The notes beneath the pieces were generated by a model. That model saw only the letters and a list, made by a program, of their open reading frames with translations, made no database searches and was not told the origin of the DNA. A DNA stretch of 64,000 bases from NCBI RefSeq assembly GCF_000429125.1, contig NZ_AUBG01000010.1, positions 1 through 64,000 on the forward strand, written 5' to 3'. Within the stretch, counting starts at the first letter, position 1, and each line of letters starts with the position of its first letter. This document shows positions 56,680 through 64,000 of this stretch, one piece after another. The position numbers and the translations under genes are program-made. The DNA comes from Aequorivita capsosiphonis DSM 23843. Its GTDB lineage: Bacteria > Bacteroidota > Bacteroidia > Flavobacteriales > Flavobacteriaceae.

Positions 56680-57075
56680 ATGAATTTTAAAAATGTTTCC
56701 AAGGTTATTATTGTCAGTCTATTAGTGATTTTCATTAGTGACAAAGGTTTTGCACAAAGTGCAACATTAACGGTTAACCAAGACAAAAAAGTAACACAGC
56801 TACTAACTGTAAAGAAGGCCTTGGAAAAAGACAACAAGCTTTCTGATGGATATACCATACAACTGTATTATGGCGAATTGAACCAAGCCGACGCCATTCT
56901 TAAAAAATATAGATCCTCTTTTGGAGATTGGCCCGCTTCTATTGAATATGAAACCCCTAACTACAAAGTTTGGGCAGGGAATTTTACCACGCGCATAGAA
57001 GCAGACAGAGCACTTCTAGAAATTCAGAAGAGTTTTTCTTCAGCTTTTATTCTAAAGCCGGAACGCAGAAAGTAA
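56680..57075 (+). CDS. Secreted SPOR domain protein
   Basis: Product of 131 residues with a signal peptide (about 1-26, ending KGFAQS) and a C-terminal SPOR domain (about 55-131): GYTIQLYYGELNQADAI, the loop IEYETPNYKVWAGNFTTR and a final strand AFILKPERRK. SPOR domains bind denuded peptidoglycan glycan strands in the periplasm, usually at the septum. It is divergent from the act-cox operon. It is followed by decayed sequence, so its original downstream neighbour may have been lost. Confidence 0.88.
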   Translation: MNFKNVSKVIIVSLLVIFISDKGFAQSATLTVNQDKKVTQLLTVKKALEKDNKLSDGYTIQLYYGELNQADAILKKYRSSFGDWPASIEYETPNYKVWAGNFTTRIEADRALLEIQKSFSSAFILKPERRK

Positions 57076-57080
57076 ATTGC

Positions 57081-57660
57081 TTAGATCTTAAAACCAGTAT
57101 TCTTTAAACATGCTGATTTTCCTGTTTTATCATCTCGCTTTTTAAACCCAGTATCTTGGACTCTCTTTTTTGGACCTAACCAGTTTTTCACGCTGTTATT
57201 ATCAAGATAATAACTAATTCGCAGCGAAAGACTATTTAACTGTGGTTCATCAAACAGGTTTCTAAAGTTATTTGAAAAATGAATGCGGGAATCAATCACA
57301 TAACTTTCCATAGCGTCCCATATAACAAGGTAAGTTGACTACCGGGCGCAAACCACCACGTAAAGCGAAGAACGATATTCCAACTATTGCATGTGGCATT
57401 CTCGCTTTTGTTATAAACTGAGTTCTCAGTGAGCTCTCCATCGTTCTGTAACATAAAAACCTTATGCACTCCTTTAAAATATAATAATGGCGAAACGCTA
57501 AATTGGGCGCTATCTTATTATTAAAGATGTATTGTGATTCCAATGAATTAATTACGGTAGTTCTATTACGCTTCCCAAAAATGATCGCCTCAACATCTAA
57601 ATCTACAAGCCTTCTACTTTGTCTGACAGCATAACATCGGTACTTAAAAACATTTTCCAA
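57081..57660 (-). pseudogene. Remnant of a DUF5916-type outer-membrane protein C-terminus
   Basis: Three minus-strand pieces in different frames read as one protein. They are VINSLESQYIFNNKIAPNL (first frame, about 57500-57550), then VHKVFMLQNDGELTENSVYN and NIVLRFTWWFAPGSQLTLLY (second frame, ending in a stop near 57290), then YVIDSRIHFSNNFRNLFDEP and LNSLSLRISYYLDNN (third frame, to 57081). The order of segments matches the C-terminal barrel of DUF5916 proteins by recall. The gene is 5'-truncated and has at least two frameshifts, so it is dead. Confidence 0.72.
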
Positions 57661-57744
57661 AAAACTTTATAGCAGATAGAAGAGGAAAAACCCTTTTTTA
57701 TTTTTTAAAATTTTAAGATATCTTTAAGAAATTAACTAACCATA

Positions 57745-58029
57745 ATGGATAGAATTATGGAACACACGGTCACACGGGCACACGGATACACCAACGCCAA
57801 AATTGGTATTGGAATCTTAACAATGCTTTTATTGTTATTTGGCTCTATTTCTTAATCACAAACAGATGATTTTTGCGCAACTCCACCTAACACAACACCA
57901 GATCCTCCTGGAGCCTATATTCAATCTACGGATAGCATTTATTTCAATAGTTCTCGCAAAACAACTTTAATATCTCTTTTTGGAGAATTAACAAGAGCAT
58001 TGGATTCTAAAACTCTTGCAAAACACTAA
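57745..58029 (+). pseudogene. Secreted-protein fragment with in-frame stop
   Basis: ATG at 57745 starts 36 codons that end in a hydrophobic segment like a signal peptide (IGIGILTMLLLLFGSIS), then TAA (57853-57855). The same frame stays open past the stop as SQTDDFCATPPNTTPDPPGA and on to a stop at 58029. The FCATPPNTTPDPPG segment looks like the N-terminus of secreted Bacteroidota peptidases. I infer a gene killed by a nonsense mutation and truncated afterwards. A CACACGG-rich triplet repeat lies in its 5' part (57763-57791). Confidence 0.6.
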
Positions 58030-58046
58030 CCTTAAAATTCTGGATT

Positions 58047-59072
58047 ATGAAAAAACGATATAATATATCCGTACAAAAAGTAATATCTGTTATTTTTTTC
58101 TTTGTCTTAAGTTTAAATGCATTTAATTTTTACGCACAGATAACCAACATTCCAGACCCTATTTTTGAGCAAGCCCTTATTGATTTGGGCATTGACAGCG
58201 ATGGCGTTGTTAATGGGCAAGTTTTAACAAGTGATATTGAGGCTATTATAAGTTTGGATGTTTCAGAAAGGTTTGTTCACGATCTAACTGGAATTGAGGG
58301 GTTTGCATCTTTAGAAGATCTTAATGTCTCGTATAACACAATAACCTCCTCGCATTTGATCGAAAATAATAATCTAAAAAAACTTGTGATAGACAATAGT
58401 CTTGAACTAGTAGTTATAGATGTAACGAGTAACTACCTATTGGAGTATTTATACTGCTCCCTTTCCTTGCTCAGTGATCTAGATGTATCAAACAATTTAT
58501 TGCTTAAGGAATTATCGTTAGGAGCAAGCCTTCCTTCTGATACCAATATTATTGAAATTCTGGAGCTAAGCAATAACGCTGCATTAGAAAAACTACACCT
58601 TTTAAATATGGCATCGTTAACGGCTATAAATCTTCAATCTGGGAACAACCAGATACTAGTAGATGTGCTGATTCATTGTTCGTTGGATTTTGGTGAACCC
58701 TGTGAGCCAATTCCGTGTATGGAAGTAGATGATTTAGCGGCAGCGCAAACCAATCAATTGCCATACTCAGCGTGGGATGTAGTTGTCAATTATTCCGAAG
58801 ATTGTCTTTTAGGCATCGCAACGCAACAAGAAAAAGTTTTTTCAATTTTTCCCAATCCAGTACAAAGTGAATTGACTATAACCTCAAAACAGGAAACGGG
58901 AAACCTAGCAATCAAAATCGTGAATTTAGAAGGAAAAGTTTTAAGCACTCCATATTTAGATTTTGGAAAAAAAGGTTTTATAAATGTTTCAAATCTTTCC
59001 AGTGGTCTTTATTTTTTAAACATTGAAACTGAAAATGGAAAAGTAGAAACCAATAAATTTATAAAGGAGTAA
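58047..59072 (+). CDS. Secreted protein with LRR-like region and T9SS type A sorting domain
   Basis: Product of 341 residues with a signal peptide (about 1-31, ending FYAQI). Residues about 55-210 have leucine-rich-repeat-like spacing (LEDLNVSYNTI, LKKLVIDNSLELVVIDV, LSDLDVSNNLLLKELSL). The C-terminal 75 residues are a type A T9SS sorting domain: VFSIFPNPVQSELTI, then VNLEGKVLS, and NVSNLSSGLYFLNIETENG. It should cross the outer membrane through SprA and be anchored or released at the surface. The role may be adhesion or peptidoglycan/host contact. It is single, with pseudogenes upstream. Confidence 0.9.
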   Translation: MKKRYNISVQKVISVIFFFVLSLNAFNFYAQITNIPDPIFEQALIDLGIDSDGVVNGQVLTSDIEAIISLDVSERFVHDLTGIEGFASLEDLNVSYNTITSSHLIENNNLKKLVIDNSLELVVIDVTSNYLLEYLYCSLSLLSDLDVSNNLLLKELSLGASLPSDTNIIEILELSNNAALEKLHLLNMASLTAINLQSGNNQILVDVLIHCSLDFGEPCEPIPCMEVDDLAAAQTNQLPYSAWDVVVNYSEDCLLGIATQQEKVFSIFPNPVQSELTITSKQETGNLAIKIVNLEGKVLSTPYLDFGKKGFINVSNLSSGLYFLNIETENGKVETNKFIKE

Positions 59073-59113
59073 ATCCATTTATATTATAAGAAGCAAATTA
59101 TCTAAACCTACAA

Positions 59114-59141
59114 GGAGATTGCTTCGTACCTCGCAATGATG
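59114..59141. repeat. Short REP-like intergenic sequence
   Basis: Segment with the pattern GAGATTGCTTCGTACCTCGC followed by AATGATG, carrying ATTGC/GCAAT inverted arms. Sequences of this form recur as intergenic repeats in many genomes. Only this copy was noticed in the window, so the call rests on recall. Confidence 0.35.
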
Positions 59142-59160
59142 CCTTGCAGGAAAAGCAAAA

Positions 59161-59194
59161 AAAAGACCTGAAAAAATTAATTTTCAGGTCTTTT
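59161..59194. terminator. Bidirectional terminator between LRR-like gene and infB
   Basis: Stem AAAAGACCTGAAAA (59161-59174) with TTTTCAGGTCTTTT (59181-59194), 6-base loop, flanked by A and T runs. It can end infB on the minus strand and the gene at 58047-59072 on the plus strand. Confidence 0.88.
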
Positions 59195-59216
59195 AGAAAT
59201 TTATAGAATTCTTGAA

Positions 59217-62111
59217 TTATTTCAACTTCTTCTTAACAGCAACTTCTTGGAATGCTTCAATAATATCATTCTCATGGATGTCGTTGTAGTTCTTAACTTG
59301 AATACCACAATCGTAACCCTTCGCTACTTCCCTAACATCGTCTTTAAAACGTTTTAGAGAGGAAAGCTCACCTGTGTAAATTACAACTCCTTCACGGATA
59401 AGACGGATACCAGAGTTTCTGAATATTTTCCCGGTTAATACCATACAACCTGCAATAGTACCAACTTTCGAAATTTTGAATGTTTCGCGAATTTCAGCTG
59501 TACCAGTAATTTCCTCTTTCATTACTGGGGAAAGCATTCCTTCCATCGCATCTTTCAAGTCGTTGATAGCGTCATATATAATAGAATATGTACGGATATC
59601 AATTTCTTCCTTGTCAGCAATTTGACGGGCGTTACCCATTGGACGAACGTTGAAACCAATAATAATGGCATCAGAAGCAGAAGCTAACAAGACATCACTT
59701 TCGGTGATAGGCCCTACCGCTTTGTGAATAATATTCACCTGAATCTCTTCAGTAGAAAGTTTCTGGAAAGAATCTGTCAATGCTTCTACCGAACCATCCA
59801 CATCTCCTTTAAGGATAATGTTCAATTCCTTGAAATCTCCAAGAGCAATACGTCTTCCAATTTCATCAAGTGTAATATGACGTTGTGTTCTAACAGATTG
59901 TTCTCTTTGTAGTTGAGTACGTTTAGTAGCAATAGTTTTTGCTTCGCGTTCGTCATCAAATACATTAAATTTATCTCCAGCCTGCGGCGCACCATCCAAA
60001 CCAAGTACTGAAACAGGGGTTGATGGACCAGCTGTTTTTACTGTATTACCACGTTCATCCTGCATCGCTTTAACCTTTCCGCTGTGCTGTCCTGCAAGAA
60101 CATAATCACCCACTTTAAGGGTTCCGCCTTGCACCAGTACAGTGGAAACATAACCACGACCTTTATCTAAGAATGCCTCTACCACAGTACCGTTTGCACG
60201 ACGATCTGGATTTGCAGTAAGTTCTAGTAACTCGGCTTCTAATAATACCTTCTCTAGCAACTCTTTTATCCCTTCTCCAGTTTTCGCAGAAATATCCTGC
60301 GATTGGATTTTACCACCCCAATCCTCTACCAAAAGATTCATTTGGGCTAAGCCTTCTTTAATCTTTTCTGCATTTGCCGTTGGTTTATCTATTTTATTGA
60401 TCGCAAAAACAATAGGCACACCAGCAGCTTGTGCATGGCTAATAGCCTCTTTTGTTTGCGGCATTATGGCGTCATCTGCAGCTACTACAATAATTGCAAG
60501 GTCAGTAACCTGGGCTCCACGAGCACGCATCGCGGTAAACGCTTCGTGTCCTGGAGTATCAAGGAAGGCCATTTTTTGACCGCCTTCAAGTTCTACACCG
60601 TATGCACCAATATGTTGTGTGATTCCACCAGATTCCCCAGCGATCACATTTTCTTTTCTAATATAATCCAAAAGTGACGTTTTACCGTGGTCAACGTGAC
60701 CCATTACAGTAACAATTGGTGCTCTATGGATAAGATCTTCAGGCGCATCAACTTCGTGATCAATGGACTCTTCAATATCTGCGGTTACAAATTCTACTTC
60801 ATAACCAAATTCATCTGCAACAATACTTAAGGTTTCGGCATCTAGTCGCTGGTTCATCGTTACCATCATTCCCAGTGACATACACGCAGAAATAATTTTG
60901 GTGACAGGAACGTCCATCATAGTTGCCATTTCACTTGCAGTAACAAACTCAGTAACCTTTATCAGTTTACTATCAGCTTCTTGTTGCGCTAGTTCAACCT
61001 CCGTTTTTTGACGGTGCGTATCTCGTTTATCACGTCTATATTTTGCACCTTTTCCTTTAGAAGATTTCCCTTGAAGTTTTTCTAAGGTTTCACGTACTTG
61101 TTTTTGTACTTCTTCCTCGCTAGGCTCCTCTTTTGGTGTATTGCTTCGCGATTTTCTGCCTGGTCCACTACGATTGTCTCTAGTATTATTAGAACCAGCA
61201 GCTTTTGGAGTTTCCTTACTAATGCGGCGTCTCTTTCCTTTTTTATCTTTTTTGTCGGCAGCCTTAGGATCTTTTTTCTTTTCTGGTTTTTTAAACTGAG
61301 TAAGATCAATTTTTTGACCCGTAAAGTTAGGACCATCAAGTTTGCGGTATTGTGTTGTTACCGTATCCGAATCTTTGGAAATTCCGTTCTTCGATTCTTC
61401 TTTAGGTTCTTCTTTTGAATCTTCCTTTACTTCTTTTTTAGGATCTTCCTTCACCTCTTCTTTAGGTTCTTTAGAAGATTCTTTTGCAACAGGAGCTTCT
61501 TTAGGTTTCTCAGAAGGCTTTACGTCCTCCTCCGCTTTCTTCTCTTCAACCTTTTCTTTCTCCTCCTTCTTCTCCGCTTCTTTGGCAGGAGCCTCTGGCT
61601 TGGCTTCGGTCTTCTCCTTTTCTACCTCTTTAGGTTGTTCAGCTACAACCTCAGGTTCTTTAGTCTCTTCCTTTTTAGGTTCTTCGGCTTCAACCGGTTT
61701 TTCTTCTGGCTTAGCTTTTTCTTCCCCCTCTGCCGGACGGGTAGGTTTGGCCTTTCCAGAATCTAGGTCAATCTTGCCCACTTGCTTTGGTCCGTCCAAT
61801 TTTACGCCGGCTCTAACAACCCGCGAAGCTTCCTCCTTTTTCTGTCTTTCTTCCAGCTCGCGCTCACGCTCCAAACGAAGTTCTTCTTTCTCCTTACGTT
61901 TTTCCTCCCCTACTTCTTTGGAAGCATCTTTCTTACTCTTATCGGTTTCAAACTCTTCAAAAAGGACTTGGTATTCATCACCCGATATTTTGGTATTGGG
62001 ACTAGCGACCACCTCGAACCCTTTGGAACCTAAAAATTCCACGGCACGATCCAACGAGATATTGAATTCTCGTAATACCTGACTTAGCCTTTTCTTTTTT
62101 ACTTCAGCCAT
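59217..62111 (-). CDS. infB: Translation initiation factor IF-2
   Basis: Product of 964 residues. N-terminal IF2_N domain ([18 protein letters not shown]), a long Lys/Glu/Pro-rich low-complexity linker (about 60-340), a second IF2_N, then the G domain with [20 protein letters not shown] and NKIDK, followed by domains II to IV. It recruits fMet-tRNA to the ribosome. The charged linker is long for the family but this is usual in Bacteroidota. It is the last of rimP-nusA-infB; 59 bases separate it from nusA. The large plus-strand frames antisense to the linker are composition shadows. Confidence 0.97.
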   Translation of the reverse strand: MAEVKKKRLSQVLREFNISLDRAVEFLGSKGFEVVASPNTKISGDEYQVLFEEFETDKSKKDASKEVGEEKRKEKEELRLERERELEERQKKEEASRVVRAGVKLDGPKQVGKIDLDSGKAKPTRPAEGEEKAKPEEKPVEAEEPKKEETKEPEVVAEQPKEVEKEKTEAKPEAPAKEAEKKEEKEKVEEKKAEEDVKPSEKPKEAPVAKESSKEPKEEVKEDPKKEVKEDSKEEPKEESKNGISKDSDTVTTQYRKLDGPNFTGQKIDLTQFKKPEKKKDPKAADKKDKKGKRRRISKETPKAAGSNNTRDNRSGPGRKSRSNTPKEEPSEEEVQKQVRETLEKLQGKSSKGKGAKYRRDKRDTHRQKTEVELAQQEADSKLIKVTEFVTASEMATMMDVPVTKIISACMSLGMMVTMNQRLDAETLSIVADEFGYEVEFVTADIEESIDHEVDAPEDLIHRAPIVTVMGHVDHGKTSLLDYIRKENVIAGESGGITQHIGAYGVELEGGQKMAFLDTPGHEAFTAMRARGAQVTDLAIIVVAADDAIMPQTKEAISHAQAAGVPIVFAINKIDKPTANAEKIKEGLAQMNLLVEDWGGKIQSQDISAKTGEGIKELLEKVLLEAELLELTANPDRRANGTVVEAFLDKGRGYVSTVLVQGGTLKVGDYVLAGQHSGKVKAMQDERGNTVKTAGPSTPVSVLGLDGAPQAGDKFNVFDDEREAKTIATKRTQLQREQSVRTQRHITLDEIGRRIALGDFKELNIILKGDVDGSVEALTDSFQKLSTEEIQVNIIHKAVGPITESDVLLASASDAIIIGFNVRPMGNARQIADKEEIDIRTYSIIYDAINDLKDAMEGMLSPVMKEEITGTAEIRETFKISKVGTIAGCMVLTGKIFRNSGIRLIREGVVIYTGELSSLKRFKDDVREVAKGYDCGIQVKNYNDIHENDIIEAFQEVAVKKKLK

Positions 62112-62170
62112 AAATGCTTCTCCTGTTTTGTCTTTTGAAAAAATTTGTATAAAAGTAATTAAAGTTTCAA

Positions 62171-63403
62171 CTACTCTTCAAATTCTTCTTTTAATATATT
62201 AATTACATCACGTATAGTCTCTTCTTCAAGATCTGTACGCTTAACCAAATCGTTGATATCGTGCTCCAAGATGCTTTTAGCGGTATCCAATCCAATTTTT
62301 TTGAATTCTTGAATAATCCAGCCTTCAATTTCATCTGAAAACTCACTTAATTCCACATCTTCTTCAGCACCCTCACGAATTACATCTATTTCGTAACCCG
62401 TTAATTGCCCGGCCAAACGAATGTTGTGACCACCACGGCCTATCGCTTTACTCACTTCCTCTGGACGAAGAATAACCTCAGCGCGTTTTTTCTCTTCATC
62501 AATTTTGATTGAAGTTACTTTCGCAGGGCTCAAAGCTCGTGTAATATATAGGTTGAGGTTGCTTGTATAATTGATAACATCAATATTCTCATTACCCAAT
62601 TCGCGAACAATTCCGTGAATTCTGGATCCTTTCATTCCCACACAGGCTCCAACTGGATCAATACGGTCATCGTAAGAATCAACGGCTACTTTCGCTTTCT
62701 CACCAGGAATACGAACTACTTTTTTAACGGTAATCAATCCATCAAAAACTTCTGGAATCTCCTGTTCAAACAATTTTTCAAGAAAAATTGGATTTGCACG
62801 AGACATGATTATTGTTGGCTTATTCCCTTTTAGGTCAACACTTTCAATAATTCCACGAACGTTATCTCCTTTTCTAAAGAAATCTGAAGGGATTTGCTTT
62901 TCCTTTGGAAGAATTAACTCATTTCCTTCATCATCTAATAAAATAACAGCACGGTGACGTATGTGATGTACCTCAGCAGTATAAATTTCTCCTTCAAGGT
63001 CTTTAAACTGCTTATATATAATAGTATTGTCGTGTTCGTGTATTTTTGAAATAAGATTTTGGCGTAGTGCTAAAATAGCGCGACGGCCAAGGTCTATTAA
63101 TTTCACTTCTTCTGAAACATCTTCACCTATTTCGAAATCAGGTTCGATTTTTTGAGCAGCTGACAACGAAATCTCTTCATTTGGATCTTCTACTTCACCA
63201 TCTGCAACCACAATTCGGTTTCTCCATATTTCAAGATCGCCCTTATCTGGGTTTACAATTATATCAAAGTTATCGTCACTTCCGTACTTCTTTTTAAGTG
63301 CGCTTCTGAAAACTTCTTCAAGTATCGCCATAAGCGTTACTCTATCTATTTGTTTATCGTCTTTAAATTCCGAAAAAGAATCGATTAGTGCTAAGTTCTC
63401 CAT
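62171..63403 (-). CDS. nusA: Transcription termination/antitermination factor NusA
   Basis: Product of 410 residues. N-terminal RNA polymerase-binding domain (about 1-130), an S1 domain (about 135-200, [20 protein letters not shown]), and two KH domains ([19 protein letters not shown] and [17 protein letters not shown]). The C-terminal end is a short acidic helical region rather than the two AR repeats of E. coli. It controls pausing, termination and antitermination. It lies between rimP (10 bases) and infB. The terminator-like hairpin before rimP may be its own target. Confidence 0.96.
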   Translation of the reverse strand: MENLALIDSFSEFKDDKQIDRVTLMAILEEVFRSALKKKYGSDDNFDIIVNPDKGDLEIWRNRIVVADGEVEDPNEEISLSAAQKIEPDFEIGEDVSEEVKLIDLGRRAILALRQNLISKIHEHDNTIIYKQFKDLEGEIYTAEVHHIRHRAVILLDDEGNELILPKEKQIPSDFFRKGDNVRGIIESVDLKGNKPTIIMSRANPIFLEKLFEQEIPEVFDGLITVKKVVRIPGEKAKVAVDSYDDRIDPVGACVGMKGSRIHGIVRELGNENIDVINYTSNLNLYITRALSPAKVTSIKIDEEKKRAEVILRPEEVSKAIGRGGHNIRLAGQLTGYEIDVIREGAEEDVELSEFSDEIEGWIIQEFKKIGLDTAKSILEHDINDLVKRTDLEEETIRDVINILKEEFEE

Positions 63404-63413
63404 ATCAATTCAA

Positions 63414-63875
63414 TTAAAATGTTATCATAACTTTTGCTTCCATAATATCTTTGTAAGGCAATACAGCCTCTTTTTGAACGGTTACTTTCCCCTTACCTAC
63501 AGGCTTGGGCTCACGCGCAGACCATGTTAAAGTACAACTTTCATCGTTAGCAGCAATAAGCTCCCCTTCAATTTTTTCTTCTTTTGTGGTTTTCACTTTA
63601 AGTGTTCTTCCAATATTTTTTTTGTACTGTCTCGGTAAAGTTAAAGGCTCCGAAACGCCCGAAGACATAACTTCTAAAGAAAAATCATATTCTTCCCTAT
63701 CTAAATTATGTTCAATTTCCCGGCTAACAGCCATGCAATCCTCGACTGTAACGCCTTTGTCGCCGTCCAGAATGACCCTTATTTGGTTATCTTCAGAAAT
63801 AGTAAGGTCGATTAAAAACAGTGACTTGTTTTTGTCAAGCGCATTTTTGAGCAGTTGTGCTACTTTTTCACGCAT
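63414..63875 (-). CDS. rimP: Ribosome maturation factor RimP
   Basis: Product of 153 residues with the RimP two-domain form: N-terminal alpha/beta domain ([36 protein letters not shown], then the Leu-Glu-Val-Met-Ser-Ser-Gly-type segment [13 protein letters not shown]) and a C-terminal SH3-like domain (about 90-150). It assists maturation of the 30S subunit. It is the first gene of the rimP-nusA-infB operon; a hairpin and T run lie directly before its start. Confidence 0.93.
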   Translation of the reverse strand: MREKVAQLLKNALDKNKSLFLIDLTISEDNQIRVILDGDKGVTVEDCMAVSREIEHNLDREEYDFSLEVMSSGVSEPLTLPRQYKKNIGRTLKVKTTKEEKIEGELIAANDESCTLTWSAREPKPVGKGKVTVQKEAVLPYKDIMEAKVMITF

Positions 63876-63888
63876 TAGTTTAAGCTAT

Positions 63889-63913
63889 AAAAAGAGGGGA
63901 CTTTAGTCCCCTC
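63889..63913 (-). terminator. Terminator-like hairpin between promoter and rimP
   Basis: On the minus strand GAGGGGACT (63913-63905), AA loop, AGTCCCCTC (63902-63894), then five T residues (63893-63889). It sits 14 bases before the rimP ATG and about 26 bases after a TAnnTTTG element. It may be an attenuator, or simply the terminator of the next upstream gene. Confidence 0.75.
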
Positions 63914-63938
63914 AGATATTTTAGTATCAAATTCGGTG

Positions 63939-63946
63939 CAAATATA
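63939..63946 (-). promoter_or_regulatory. -7 element of the rimP-nusA-infB promoter
   Basis: Minus strand TATATTTG, exact TAnnTTTG match. The -33 region is weak (T run). The predicted transcription start is near 63933, upstream of the hairpin at 63913-63889. Confidence 0.5.
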
Positions 63947-64000
63947 CTATAAATTTTAATATTATAAAAACCAACGCCAAACGATTTATTTTTGTAATTT

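Noticed and set aside
57763-57791. Three CACACGG-like tandem units
   Set aside because: Only three imperfect units; low-complexity coding in a dead gene, not a minisatellite or CRISPR.
61342-62082. 246-codon plus-strand open frame rich in Ser, Phe and Leu
   Set aside because: It lies opposite the Lys/Glu/Pro-rich linker of infB; the composition is what a reverse strand of GAA/AAA/CCT codons gives. No start or ribosome-site support.
1-64000. CRISPR arrays, tRNA/rRNA genes, prophage or defence islands
   Set aside because: No repeat-spacer pattern, cloverleaf, phage structural gene or defence nuclease was seen; the only selfish element is a small TA pair.

Overview
The window looks like a chromosomal segment from a member of the Bacteroidota, most likely Flavobacteriaceae. 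The evidence is the low GC of most of the window, SprA and other type IX secretion / gliding proteins, an Alternative Complex III plus aa3 oxidase respiratory cluster, rimP-nusA-infB next to that cluster, the gene order maeB / ruvA / sprA / gcvH / vanZ, and several promoters of the Bacteroidota type (TTG or TTTG, about 20 nt, TAnnTTTG). Genus cannot be decided from what is visible. No rRNA, tRNA, CRISPR array or intact insertion sequence was found.

Layout. 1-2111 (minus): N-terminal part of a very long repeat-containing secreted surface protein that runs off the left edge, with an abrupt GC change inside the reading frame. 2346-7510 (plus): Fe-S carrier Nfu, dodecin, a DUF255 thioredoxin-fold lipoprotein, a small MscS channel and a secreted unknown. 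7623-15868 (minus): a compact efflux operon (ABC ATPase, two MacB/FtsX-type permeases, DUF1801, periplasmic adaptor, TolC, second adaptor) that ends in tsaB. 16179-21664 (minus): oxidase maturation and small-subunit genes (cyoE, two subunit III-type proteins, subunit IV, a cysteine-free SCO-like protein, SCO, DUF420, a small CxxC membrane protein). 21922-34399 (minus): RemB-like outer-membrane protein, two TonB proteins, VanZ, gcvH, the 2410-residue translocon protein SprA, and ruvA. 34559-36671: an accessory islet between ruvA and maeB holding a toxin-antitoxin pair, a decayed gene, a frameshifted lipoprotein gene and a small lipoprotein. 36715-44459: maeB, a BamA/TamA-like barrel protein, queG, a cytochrome P450 and ruvB. 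44694-56456 (minus): actABCDEF-coxBA, encoding quinol oxidation through to oxygen reduction. 56680-59072: a SPOR protein, two pseudogenes and a type IX secreted LRR-like protein. 59217-63875 (minus): infB, nusA, rimP.

How the genes fit together. The act-cox operon and the 16-22 kb cluster together supply a menaquinol:oxygen chain: ActA-F oxidise quinol, CoxA/B with the subunit III/IV proteins reduce oxygen, CyoE makes heme O, and SCO delivers copper. SprA is the type IX outer-membrane conduit; the partial surface protein and the 58047-59072 protein (which has a sorting tail) are likely clients. TonB proteins and the RemB-like protein share a TonB_C-like domain with a conserved cysteine pair, which links the neighbouring genes by sequence. 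The most interesting non-routine signals are the GC mosaic in the left-edge gene, the eroding islet at 34.4-36.7 kb, the pseudogenes at 57.1-58.0 kb, a probable independent small transcript between coxA and ruvB, and a terminator-like hairpin between the rimP-nusA-infB promoter and rimP. No convincing wholly new multi-gene system was found.
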